Shown one piece after another: positions 8,246 through 18,468 of a stretch of 64,000 nucleotides of DNA. The stretch is from Adiantum capillus-veneris (taxonomy: Eukaryota; Streptophyta; Polypodiopsida; Polypodiales; Pteridaceae): the NCBI GenBank assembly GCA_014529385.2, contig CM043971.1, positions 85,304,340 through 85,368,339 of the forward strand, written 5' to 3'. Within the stretch, counting starts at the first letter, position 1; the number at the start of each line of letters is the position of its first letter. Position numbers and translations under genes: made by a program. The notes below the pieces were generated by a model. The model saw nothing but the letters and a program-made list of their open reading frames with translations. It was not told where the DNA came from and made no database searches.

Positions 8246-10542
8246 TTAATTAAACCACCGTCGCTTGCTGCGACGGGTCAAAGTTGGTTCAATTTCCAAA
8301 TTCTCTTCAATCTCTTCTAAAGTACATGTAGTTTCTACTTCATGAGATTCCCCTTGCAGCTCACTGTCTTCGTCCACCTCATCATTGGTTACATCATAAG
8401 TCCAGCGCGGCATCTCCTCTTTGTAGTTCTCAGCTTGCACTCTTGCCAATAGCCGATGGTTGCAGTACATATACACCAATTTTTCAGCTCTTGGATTTAG
8501 AAGGCGATTTCTGATGGTGGAATGTACATATTTATATGTACTCCAGTTTCTCTCAGAACTTGAATTGGATGCACATTGGGCTAGGATTCTAACAGCTAGG
8601 TGTTTAAGGGTGGGTGCACTACCACCATTCATCATCCACCACTTCCACGCTGGTTGCTCCGTGGCAAGTTTCTGCACAAATTCTGTACCAAACCTACCCT
8701 CTTTGAGTTTAAACTTCGTAAGATCAGTAACAGCTGATGCATGCTCATCAGGATCATCATAAAACCTGCCTATCAAATCATAAAAGTCTTCCAGCACCTC
8801 CTCATCAAGTTTTTCTATTTCCATTGCCCAATACTCTGGATCCAATAAGAAAGCTACGCTGTGTAGTGGACTATGTGCTCCAACCCATCGACCATGCACA
8901 TACTTTCTCAAAATTTCTCTCCTCTTTTGAGTGAATGGTGTCTTCCAAGGCTTCACAATTGGCTCCTGGGGCTCCTCTGGATTTGCAAGGCTTTCTTGAA
9001 CAGTCCACCAAGCCATCCACACCTTACCTATGTTAGGCAAGGCAGAATCCAGTTGGCGTAATGCGAGCATAATGGGCATGATGACATTGTGCACATCCAC
9101 CACATCATCCCAGAAGTGGCGATCAGCTAGTAGATCTTTGATCACCCCTATTTTTCTTTTTATCTTCTCCCTTTGACCAGCCTCCCATTCTGAAAAAGTG
9201 GCACAAACAAATGTCTCCATCACAGCATTCTTATTTTTTATTAGTGATTCTACCATATATTAGTTGGTGCAAAATTTAGTTTCGCACGGCAGTTTTAACA
9301 TAGTAGACATCCTCTGACGGTACATGTCAAGAACCCTCTAACACTTCAAAACAAACTTGACTATTAAGAGAGCACTGTCTACTATCCATTTGAACCACTA
9401 TGTGTCCTCCCTCTTGTACCAATCTTGTAATATCAAGTTCAAGATGTGTGTACTGCAACCAGCACTATATAGGTGAGAGAAGCGACTTTCAAGTATTCTA
9501 CCTACAGCCCTGCAATTTTTGGCATTGTCCATGATTACTTGGACAACATTTTCTTTTCCAAGTTCCTCAACTGCGTCGCCAATGATGTCAGCTATAAAAC
9601 TACCAGACTTTATTTGACCAGAGCTATCCACAACTTTGATAAAACATTCACCACGAGGACATACGAGCATGATGTTGATCAATGGCCGCCTTTGAACGTT
9701 GGACCAACCATCACTAACTATGGTGTATCCAGATTGTTCTGTGGCGCATTTAATATTACCCTTTGAATATCCTGTTGTGTGCTTGTGTAACATTTATCCA
9801 ACAATTGGTTTCTCATATGGTGATATGTTGGAGGGGTAAATCCAGCACTATACTCCCCAATGCGTTTCCAAGCTGACTTCCATGCATCACGGGTGACAAT
9901 GGCCAATGATCCCCAAGTAAAAAAGACGGCTTTAGCTAGTGCAAGTTGTGCTTCTTCTAAGGCAAGTGTTTTGAAGCTCGTCTGTAAGCTAACCTGTCTA
10001 CTTTTTGACGAACCTACCTGAAAGTCAGGAGATCCATGGTTTGGAGGAGTACTTCCATCGATATGAGAAGTTGATTCCCTACTTTGAGTGCTTCCATTGG
10101 TGGGCGTTACACCCAATGATCCCTCATACTGGTTTGATCTTATCGATACGGGGGTGTGATGGTCGAAAGTAGAGAGTTTTGATCTTTTGCTCGTGGAAAT
10201 TATCTTACCAATTAAAGCTTTTAAGCGCATAGCTGCTTCTTTTGCACCTAAGCCCTTGCACTTTCCTCCTTGAATTCTGGTATTGCCACCTAGAAAATGA
10301 TCCCTTATTTTTGGTGCTCCTCCAGATTTCTCTTCGCCACAAAAGTTACATTTCCAATCTTGATACTTATTTAAATTTGTGGCAAAATTCCACTCGGGTC
10401 TTGGAATTTTTCCACCTGCCTTTCGCTTGCCCTACGAAGTGGTGCCCTGCGAAGCAGGACCTTGCATCGAGGTAGGAGGTCTCCTCAAGGAAGCCAGGCT
10501 TGGGACACCAACACCACCACTGACATTCCCGATGGAAGACAT
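8246..10542 (-). pseudogene. hAT transposase, BED finger to dimerisation domain (decayed)
   Basis: Total length about 765 codons, normal for hAT. The start is the ATG at 10540-10542 (MSSIGNVSGG), which follows TATTGCAG, a 3' splice-site-like end. Domains: BED zinc finger at about 10280-10360 (WKCNFCGEE, then an IRDHF...C pattern), a Ser/Thr-rich linker, a DUF659-type catalytic region with YTIVSDGWSN and VIMDNAKNCRAVG (acidic residues of the DDE triad), a C/H motif SAGCSTHILNLIL, and a C-terminal hAT dimerisation domain around SSERNWSTYKYVHSTIRNRL. Lesions: a stop at 10432-10434, a frameshift near 9740, a stop at 9398-9400, and two further stops within 9257-9397. It is therefore nonfunctional here, but all domains can be followed. 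Confidence 0.93.
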
Positions 10543-10708
10543 ACTTATTGGATGCCTGCAATACCAATAAACATAGCTCAGTATGCTATCTCTTCTTTCA
10601 AGTATTATTCAAACCAAACATTAGTGTTATAATCAATATCACACACAAGCGTAGTAGTGAAGCCTGAAGGGAATAACCTCAATCTACTCAAACATGAGCA
10701 AGAAAATA

Positions 10709-11290
10709 CAACGGTGAATCAAATATGTGATCAGTCCATCCCAAAAGTAGAGATATCGACCCAAAGATTCACCTTCCTACCCCTTTCATGAATCAGTCCA
10801 GTCCAAAAAAGAACTAATGACCCATGATTGGAGCTCTAATCGAAATAGCAAGCAAATACAATGGTGAATCAAACATGTGATCAGTCCATCCCAAAAGTAG
10901 AGATATCGACCCAAAGATTCACCTTCCTACCTCCTTACATGAATCAGTCCAGTCCAAAAAAGAACTAATGACCCATGATTGGAGCTCTAATTGGAATAGC
11001 AAGCAAATACAACGGTGAATCAAACATGTGATCAGTCCATCCCAAAAGTAGAGATATCAACCCAAAGATTCACCTTTCTCTCTTTTCAAGAATCAGTTCA
11101 GTCCAAAAAAGAACTAATGAACCATGATAGAAGTTCTAATCATTATAGCAATCAATTTAGCAAATATAACAATGAACCAAACATGAGATTAGTCCATCCC
11201 AAATGTAGAGATACCGACCCAAAGATTCACCTTTCTACCTCCTTTCAAGAATCAGTTCAGTCCAAAAAAGAACTAATGATCCATGATCAG
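10709..11290 (+). repeat. Four-copy 150-bp tandem array in hAT right arm
   Basis: Units carry AAYGGTGAATCAAACATGTG, then ATCAGTCCATCCCAAAAGTAG and CAAAGATTCACCTT, then GTCCAAAAAAGAACTAATGA. They start near 10709, 10859, 11010 and 11168; the last is the most diverged. The array lies between the transposase 5' end and its putative TATA box, mirroring the array in the left arm, although the two arrays are unrelated in sequence. The frame through 11015-11308 is a by-product of the repeat. Confidence 0.92.
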
Positions 11291-11414
11291 AGTTTCATTA
11301 AGTTTTAATTTTTTTAAAAGACTATTCATTCTTTTACCTTTAGTTTTTCTTCTAAATTTTAAAGGATGACCAAATTTAGAGGAAGCGGTGATATGATGTG
11401 ATGTCTACTACAGG

Positions 11415-11422
11415 GTTATATA
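11415..11422 (-). promoter_or_regulatory. TATA box for the transposase
   Basis: Read on the minus strand this is CTATATAACC, located inside the right GC-rich subterminal block and pointing toward the transposase. The arrangement is symmetrical with the left end. Confidence 0.5.
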
Positions 11423-11450
11423 GAGCCGCCAAATATGGAGGGGGTACATG

Positions 11451-11553
11451 ACGGGGCCGGCGGGATTCTTTCTTTGCCCACCGAGCCCGTCGGGATTCAT
11501 AATATGCCCACCGGGCCTGCCGAGGTTTGTGGTTGCCCCGTCGGTTCTACGTT
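11451..11553 (-). repeat. Right subterminal GC-rich motif cluster
   Basis: Repeated GGCCGGCGGGATTC, CCCACCGAGCCCGTCGGGATTC, CCCACCGGGCCTGCC and CCCCGTCGG in about 100 bp. They share the CCGSCGGG/CCCACCGGGC core with the left cluster at 3810-3878. Candidate transposase-binding sites. Confidence 0.7.
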
Positions 11554-11641
11554 TTCTATCGGTTTTCGTAAGTTATGACATTAGATATGTTATTAACATG
11601 AAAAAATAGTGATAATAACAACAATAATTAACATTTAACAA

Positions 11642-11678
11642 AATGCGTCATCGCGTAATTAAAATCCCTGACTTGGAG
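11642..11678 (-). repeat. hAT right terminal inverted repeat and target duplication
   Basis: The terminus reads AAATCCCTG ending at 11670, the inverse of the left CAGGGATTT. It is followed by ACTTGGAG at 11671-11678, identical to 3676-3683. Confidence 0.95.
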
Positions 11679-12551
11679 CATCGGTCTTTGGCTCTTCAAT
11701 TATGGGTTCGTTTGTCATTCGTTGAGCTTGTGCTCGTGTCACTGCCTGAATAGGTATTACTGTCTCATTTTTTGACCCTGCACTGGAAGGTACTGCTTCC
11801 AGCATGTCTAAGTAGTTTTTGCTCCTTTGCTCAGGTTCTTAGGGCAATCAGGAATCAAGTGAGTAATTCCACACTCGGTGCAATACGCGTTGACTCTAAT
11901 GATTTCATCATGAGGATAGTCTCTTAGCCAATGGTCTCCACCACACTTGTAGCAAGGTCCTTTAGGCTGTTGAGGTTCTCCTTGAGCTCCTCTTTGTTGG
12001 TATGCATGCCTCTGCCCGCTCATGCCTCCGTTGGCTATGAACAATAGTGTTCGTTCATCCAAGCTATATCTTCCTTCTCCTGCTGCCTGTACAGCTGTTG
12101 GTGGTCCTGTTTTTCTAATCATGCTCCAAGGTTCTGGCAATGTGGATTCTTTCGGTGGATAATAGACAGGATTTGTAGCATATCCATTGAAATCTTCGTA
12201 ATATGCATGCATAGGTACCAAAGCCTTCTCTTTTGGTTCATTTACCGTTGGTGTGTATCTTATGCCGACTGGTAGTAATCCTGGTAGGGATGGTTGTTGC
12301 CCGAATACTGGTTGTGGTCTTTCTATACCTACAGGTCCTGGTAGGTTGTCTGCTTGATACTTAGGCATCGGTGGAAGTTGAGGAGGTGCTACCTGAACTT
12401 GGGGAGCATATGGTCGCTCTCTCACATATCCCTTGTTATAATAACATTCCTCCGTCACATGGTTTGTCCATTTTTGTTCAATAGCACACCACTTCGACTG
12501 TTTAGCCTGAGGCTTGGTATACATATTAATTTTTTTTAGCAGTTCCTCCAC
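11679..12551 (-). pseudogene. Gypsy-1 Gag C-terminal region with zinc knuckles
   Basis: The open frame 11808-12551 (247 codons) is Pro/Gln-rich, then has a knuckle-like pattern CYKCGGDHWLRDYP and CTECGITHLIPDCP. The second is C-x2-C-x4-H-x4-C, the nucleic-acid-binding knuckle of retroelement Gag; the first lacks the final Cys. A stop at 11808 is followed in frame by more sequence that runs to the hAT insertion site at 11678. On removing the hAT, the reading would continue into 3675, so the hAT lies in the Gag/Pol junction. Confidence 0.8.
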
Positions 12552-13200
12552 AAGCTGCTCCCGGCTTACAACTACTTCTCCTTTCGGTGCTGTCTTAGTG
12601 GACTTGCTTCCACTTTGTTGTGAGGATGAATCGTCATCAAGATCCTTGAATTCACCCTCCTTGTAGACCTCACAATTGTTAAAAGGGAAAGAGCCTCCTT
12701 AGTTAACTCATTTAACGTTGTGCTCCTCTTCATATGTAAGTCCTTCTAGAGATCTGCTTTCCTTAGTCCTTGAATAAATATAAGCATAAGTCTGGACTGA
12801 GTTGGCAGTTCTTCCACAGGGCAGAACTTCACATATCTTTTTAGTCGTAGGGATGCTTTCGCACAGATTCCCCTTCTTTTTGTTTGAATTTATGGATTTG
12901 TGAGACTGTATTATGAGCTATCCCCCTTTGTGAGAATTCCTCAATAAACTCGTCAAACACCTCCTCCATAGACTCAAAGTATCTACTCTCCAGAGAGTCA
13001 AACCAAGTAGCGGCATCCTCTTCTAGGGTAAGTCCAAACCCTGCAAATTGAGTAGGGAAGTCCAACACTTCTTCAGCTCTAATTACACGCACAAAGGCTG
13101 CCACATGATCCCTAGGATCTCTGTTTCTTGTGTATTTCTTGTTTACCATTTTTGCACCTGAGAAGGTCTAATTCTACAATGGTCTACAAATATCATCATT
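12552..13200 (-). pseudogene. Gypsy-1 Gag capsid-like domain
   Basis: The frame 12841-13149 gives a retrotransposon Gag domain with DPRDHVAAFVRVIRAEEV, AATWFDSLESRYFESMEE and FIEEFSQRG, typical of plant gypsy capsid regions. Flanking 12552-12840 continues the domain in broken frames (for example the LCPVEELPTQSRLML region on the minus strand). It forms the particle in intact elements. Stops split it from the zinc-knuckle part. Confidence 0.8.
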
Positions 13201-13691
13201 GGTTCTCCTTGTACTACTCGATATACCTCCTCTGGCCTTCATTAGTGGGAGGGTTCCTCTCCCAGAGGTGCCCCTAAGCCATAATTTTTGATGGTTCTTG
13301 CAAGAGGTGGTTCATATCTTCGAACTCGTTCTATGGGTTGTCTTCCAGGTTGTGCCCACTCTTGAGTTTTTGGCTTACTCTTGCCTTGATACTATGAATA
13401 GAGTGGTGGTTCTTGTAAATCTCTAAACCCTCGTGTGGCTGGATAACCATCTTTGTTTCGGTCTTGTTCTAATGTCGCACTTTGTTGAAGCCATGCCTGC
13501 AATGACGGTGGGGTTGCTTGTTGGTTCTTGTAGTTGAACATCTGTTGTCAGTTAGAATGTGATGTTGCGTCGTACTCTTCTAAAAATGGATTTGTCGATT
13601 TGCTAGGGGTATAGGTGGACCTTGGTACTTCTTTGGGGGCATATGTTGATGTTTCTGGAACTATTGCCTTTTCTACCTCCTCTAGGAGAAT
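13201..13691 (-). pseudogene. Gypsy-1 gag N-terminal debris
   Basis: Low-complexity, Pro/Gln/Arg-rich sequence in broken minus-strand frames with no long open frame. Position between the capsid region and the 14.3-15.1 kb frames makes it the diverged N-terminal half of gag. It is interrupted at 13692 by a MITE. Confidence 0.45.
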
Positions 13692-14363
13692 CCCGCGGGA
13701 TTCACCATGGAAAACTTATCGCACCACGTAAGTGCAGGGGAGGGGTATTTTTTTACAAGTTAAATAAGAGTATAAGTTAGGGGCAAGCCCGCAATAATTT
13801 ATCTCTCAGCTTAAAAATAAGGAAGGGGGTATCGTATTTAGGGGGAGGGGACTTGACCCGGGTTAATTACTTGTAATGATTGGTCATCAGTGTGCACTAG
13901 AACGCGGATGAATTTCGGGGAAGTTTTTTTATCAAGTCACACATCAAATTTTGCATCAAGCCGATCATAGATAAGGGCAGATTTGGAGCAGGCTAAGGGT
14001 TGATTTACACGAGCTTTGGATGGCTCAGAATTGGATGAGTAGCCAAAGTGCAGGCTAATCAGGCACATAGTTTGAAAGTCAAACTAAGAAACATCGAGGG
14101 TACATCTAATTATCAATAGAAGTGGTTCCTTAGTACATTGCCAGTCACTATGCTACACACTCTTTGACTAGTTTTACTTAGTTAGATCATGTGAGACCTA
14201 AATTTTATATGTAAGATAGGGGTATGATAGTTTTCTTTCTTGATATTTATATAAGTGTAGAAAGGGGGTCATATTCCCTAATATAAGTTGTATATAGGGG
14301 TTTTATCAAAGTTGTCTGCTCGTAGGTGGCGTCCTGTTTTGTACATAGAGTGAATCCCCCGGG
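13692..14363. mobile_element. MITE with 14-bp termini and 8-bp duplication (672 bp)
   Basis: The left end is CCCGCGGGATTCAC and the right end, read inverted, is CCCGGGGGATTCAC: 13 of 14 bases match. Flanking AGGAGAAT at 13684-13691 and 14364-14371 is a perfect 8-bp duplication. There is no coding capacity. It is inserted in Gypsy-1 gag. Related ends occur at 30563-30810 and about 2625-2880. The 8-bp duplication suggests hAT-type mobilisation, but the termini differ from the CAGGG hAT in this window. Confidence 0.88.
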
Positions 14364-15139
14364 AGGAGAATACGTTTGTATTCTTGCCCGTACCTATCAA
14401 CAAAAATGATATCCTTCTCCACAGCAATTTCATAAGAGAATAAGTAAAGAACCTTGTCTTTGCTTAATTCATTTGGGTAGGGTTCTTTGCATCGAAAATA
14501 AGAGACTACTCCCTCGCTCTCATGCTTGTAAATTCCCACATTCTCATTATAGGTAGAGGCCCTGGTTGTTTTTTTATCATACATAAAAAGAGCTCCAGGT
14601 CGATCAATTTTTGGAGGCCGCTCTTGAGCCTCTGAGACCATTTTTCCTTTTGCCACATTATCTCCATATCTGTTGTAATCCTCAGGGTTACTAACTATCA
14701 GATAGTGGTTCCCCTTTTCGTCTCAGAATCTATCTCCATCATCATAGACTCGAATTATCTCCAGTCTCTAAGAAGGTCTTTCTTCTATACAAATACACTT
14801 GCGTCCCCGATAGTCAGAGTAAACTAGGGATCCCCTAGAGTTTGTTCCTTCTAAGAAGATTATAGTGAACTTGGCATCGTTCAAAGGATTTTGGGAGGTA
14901 CTTCCTCCTAGCATTGGTCCTTCACCGGAGAAACCTCCTGGCTGTTGACTACCCATCATGAAGAAGGACTTATCTGATGAAGTGTTAGTATCACTACCCT
15001 CCTCAATGATTGGTGCTAATGGATCTAGCCTTGCCTGAGTTACACTCTCCTCAGTGAACACTAAGCTACCCTGATCACCTGCCACTTTTTGGTCTCTAGG
15101 AATGTGTCTTCCTGATCTTAAATTCATCAAACTTAGCAA
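14364..15139 (-). pseudogene. Gypsy-1 gag N-terminal frames
   Basis: Two pieces. 14768-15139 starts MLSLMNLRSGRHIPRD; the LRSGR motif near the start of Gag is common in plant gypsy elements. 14306-14656 begins with KGKMVSEAQERPPKIDRPG and has a folded-looking segment YLFSYEIAVEKDIIFVDRYG. The last 17 residues of the latter frame come from the MITE. No catalytic motif is seen. The start of gag is taken as the ATG near 15125-15139. Confidence 0.55.
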
Positions 15140-15546
15140 TGCAATTTAGCACAAATCCAACCACTCACCTAGCAAGGGATCAATTTTCACACAACTTCTT
15201 GCCTTGCCACTGAATATACCTGTACACAAGCATTTTAATTTCGGCAATCGAATCAAAGTATTTAACCGCTAGAGGTGGTCTTAGTAATGATTGGTATAAG
15301 TGGAGGGTTAACCTCAACCACTACTGTACTTTATACACTTCATATGTTCTTGATTAGGTCTGTTAATCTGGAACTATACTTTACTCGGATGTTTGTCAGT
15401 TTAGAGGGAAAGTCTCAATTCCGTCTTTGCTCCATCAAAAGGTCAAACAAGGTCCAATTTCACTTCTGAAAGAAGTTCTGGAACTCTTAAGTCAATTGGA
15501 ACATCACTCTATGTCCATAGTCAGATTTTGACTTCAATATCATGCA

Positions 15547-16708
15547 GTAGACATCCTACACGTAGCATGTCTTTCTGCTCTATTTTGGCTGAAATTTGTA
15601 CTATAGATTCCCCTTCATGTGTTGAGTCCACAGCTACTCTCACTTTTTGATTTGGACACCTATAATCTGGTCAACTGATCAAAAATCTGTTCCAGCAGCC
15701 TGATGTTGGTCTGACCAGTCAAATCAACTTCAATTTGGAACAAAATTGACTAGGAGACTTGCCTCAGGCTATACAACACCCTGCTATGCCTACAGTCAGA
15801 TTTTGACTTCAATATCATGCAGTAGACATCCTACGTGTAGCATGTCTAACTGCTCAAAATTGCTCCAAATGCAAACCACAGACTCCTCTTAAGGTGCTGA
15901 TCACTCTGGTATGCTTAGAATTGGATTTGGAGTGCTAAATCACTGTGAATACATCCTACGCGTAGAATGTCTAAGTGATCTGTTTGACCCCAAACTTGAG
16001 CCACAACTTCCCCTTGATGTCATCAACCCAATGCTATGCTTAGATTTTAGTTTGGATTTCAAAAGACCCCAATTTTAGCTATCCTAGCCTTTTTTCAGTC
16101 AAAAATGCTAAAGTCTGCTTAAAACCCAATTTTCTCTTCCAATTGAGATGAAACCTTTCTCATGCACTCAATAAATCATGTAGATCATGCTCATGAAGCC
16201 ATCCTATGGTTTTGGTCTTAAAATAATGCCTTGGCACAATTTGGGTAGGATGTCTGGCAATTTCCTTTCTTTTGGCCTTATCCTGTCAAGATATGGTCAA
16301 ACTTCCACTTTCCAGGTGAAAATAGGGTAAAACCTACCTTCTAAACACACTGGTCAACTCATATTTTCAAAATTCTCACCAGAACACCCTGTAGACATCC
16401 TACATATAGGATGTCTACTGCTCCTTTTCTCAGACTAATGTGCTACTCTGTCTTCCTTATGCTCTCAGAAAGTGCCAATATGCCTTACAAGTGCAAAAAT
16501 TTGCAAATTTCTCTCAATTTAAACCTTTTCTGAACTTTTACGTTTTCTGAGTCCGCCTTTTAGCTTTTGGGCAATCCAATAAGGGAAAAACACTCAAGAC
16601 TATATGTTACTAGGGTGAAACCCACCCTCTGAACACACAGGTGACCTCAGTTTCCCCAAATTCCCTGCTAAAATCTCCCTGGAGACATGCTACATGTAGG
16701 ATGTCTAC
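15547..16708. repeat. Five dispersed copies of a 28-bp palindrome
   Basis: Core GTAGACATCCTACRYGTAGSATGTCTAM at 15547-15574, 15822-15849, 15947-15973, 16391-16418 and 16681-16708. Each half is approximately the inverse of the other (AGACATCCTAC / GTAGGATGTCT), so RNA from either strand could fold into a hairpin of about 11 bp. A half-site occurs near 16246 and another in the Gypsy-1 LTR near 26855. Spacing is irregular (125-445 bp). Confidence 0.85.
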
Positions 16709-16864
16709 TGTCTTAAAATTTAAATTTTTTCTAATAGAAGTACAACCTATGCTTTGCAGCTCTCTCAAAAATACTCACAAAAACTTTTGAACTTCCATTC
16801 AGCTTCTAAACACTCTTTTTCGTCTTTTACATCTCTTTGATGAGCCTAACATCACGTATAACAT

Positions 16865-16868
16865 GCGT
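16865..16868. repeat. Gypsy-2 target-site duplication, left
   Basis: GCGT precedes the LTR terminus TGACGGGAGC. The same four bases follow the other LTR at 26130-26133. Confidence 0.7.
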
Positions 16869-17080
16869 TGACGGGAGCAAAGCAAACCCCGAGCCCCCGA
16901 CGGCCTCTAAAACATCGTGGACCGAATGGAGCGCCTCGAGCCTGTCATGGTAAAGCAAACAGGGGCACCACCTAGCTTCAGCGGCTAGGACGCAAACAAC
17001 ACACCACCATGACAAAGTTTTCATCCAAGAGAGATGGATGCTTGGGAGTAATGATGAAGAGGGAAAGGGAATGAGATCAA

Positions 17081-17140
<60 letters not shown>

Positions 17141-18440
17141 GGGAGGGGGTATAGCAGCTTAGTACTCAGGCACCACAAAAGGATGGCGAATCCGCACACC
17201 CTTCACACATACACAAGCTCACTCCAAACACAAGATTAGGTGGCGATTCCACACACCTCACATGGGCAAAACATTGCAAGAAAACATACTCACAAAACCT
17301 CAAGCTTTATTTTGAGAATAAGGCGATGAAATGGGGAGCATAGGGTAGGGGAATGAGAAGGGAGAGAGTGGTAGAGCACATGGCAGATAGGTGGGAGTTG
17401 ATGGCGAGGACTCGAATGAGGGTTATGGACATCATCCTTCATTTAGTTTCCCTTCATCTTCCATAGCCAAGGGTGTAGAGGTCATGCTCAAGACAAGCAT
17501 GGTGATTGCGGTGATGGTGATGGTGTGGATGTGTGTGTGTGTGCACTAGGCACACACAATGCATAGTGTGTTCTTTGGTGATGTTGTGTGTGTATTTAGT
17601 GTGATGGTGACCCCTCTTTATATAGGGGAGGAGGGGGGAGAAATTCTAGAATTTAGAAATTAGGCCATGTGACTGTGGGCCCCACTTGTCTGGCTGTGTG
17701 TATATGTGCGAGAACAGCAGTCTCATGAGAGAGAGACTAAGAGAGAGAGATAGGTGGATGAAAAAAAAGTGAGAGGTGACATGGAGAATAAAGTAATTAC
17801 AAGAGGGGAGAGAGGGAAGTGTGTTCAGAGGTGAATCTGTGTGCAGATGTGTGTGAACACAAGAAAAATCAGGTAACCATCGGGTGGGGATGGGTCTGTG
17901 GGCACCTTTTTTAGTGAAACTGAGTGTGTGTGAGTGTGGGGGAGGTTATTTAGCTACAAGACAAGAGACATGGCGCCCTTTAGAGAGAGAGGGGGGTATT
18001 TGGGTTATGGGATATGATAGGAGAGAGAACGAGGGGGTGGGGTATAGTATTTTGGAAGATAGGGTAAGTTGCATGTGAGCTAGGGTGCATTATTGGTGAG
18101 TTATAATTCATTATTGGTGAGAGGTGGGGTAGCTTGAGGGGAGAGAGAAAGGAGAAAGGACAAGGGGAAGAGAGAGGGGGTTGACCTTTTGAGTGGAGGA
18201 GAGGAAAAGGGGCACACGGCGGGGCAACAGTGAAGAAAAAAGGAGGCAAGGTGGGGATGGGCTACCCTGTAGGCATGAGGTGGCCTATTTTACCTTTCTT
18301 ATATATTTACATAATCATACTTTATTTTTTTCTTACTTTTTCCAATGCCTTTTATCACTCCCTCGCTAAGAGGGGGTTTTCATGGGGTGGGGACGAGAGA
18401 AGAGGGGTATGGGAGCTTGGCTTGTGAAAAGCCCCCATCA
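16869..18440 (-). repeat. Gypsy-2 3' LTR
   Basis: 1,572 bp. It matches 24568-26129 along its length, including GT/GA microsatellites that differ in length between the copies (here GT about 17081-17103, then GA to about 17136; the other copy has only GA). The polypurine-like AGAGGG lies just inside at about 18446 (minus strand). Small frames shared by both LTRs, such as 17980-18249, are by-products. Confidence 0.93.
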
Positions 18441-18468
18441 TCAGCCCTCTCGTTTTGGCTAGAGGCAT

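Larger units (their letters stand above)
3684..11670 (-). mobile_element. Cargo-bearing hAT DNA transposon (7,987 bp)
   Basis: Termini are CAGGGATTT at 3684 and AAATCCCTG ending at 11670, with similarity extending inward (left ATGACGTGATCAC, right read inverted ATTACGCGATGACGC). Flanks are a perfect 8-bp duplication, ACTTGGAG. CAGGG ends, the 8-bp duplication, the BED finger and the hAT dimerisation region all agree on superfamily. From left to right: CCCGCCGGG-rich subterminal block, TATA box, five 175-bp repeats, helical-domain frame, kinase, 41-bp repeats, RING-H2 gene (all plus strand), then the decayed transposase on the minus strand, four 150-bp repeats, an inward TATA box and a second GC-rich subterminal block. 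The strand given is that of the transposase. It interrupts Gypsy-1 and is therefore younger than it. In-frame stops in the cargo genes and transposase mean this copy is no longer autonomous. Confidence 0.95.
15140..16868 (-). other. Gypsy-1 leader region with repeated palindromes, no gene
   Basis: A noncoding stretch between gag and the Gypsy-2 insertion. It contains diverged direct repeats (CAGTCAGATTTTGACTTC followed by AATATCATGCAGTAG at about 15520 and 15793) and five copies of a 28-bp palindrome. No frame above 65 codons is convincing. It continues beyond Gypsy-2 at 26134-26486. Confidence 0.65.

Noticed and set aside
8460-9061. Plus-strand frames within the transposase
   Set aside because: Antisense of the conserved hAT dimerisation region.
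16827-17024. Cys/Trp-rich small protein, also at 24514-24723
   Set aside because: Same LTR duplication effect, and the frame crosses the LTR boundary.
17980-18249. 89-codon frame repeated at 25669-25938
   Set aside because: Exists twice only because it lies in the two LTRs of Gypsy-2; Pro/Ser-rich low complexity from CT-rich sequence.
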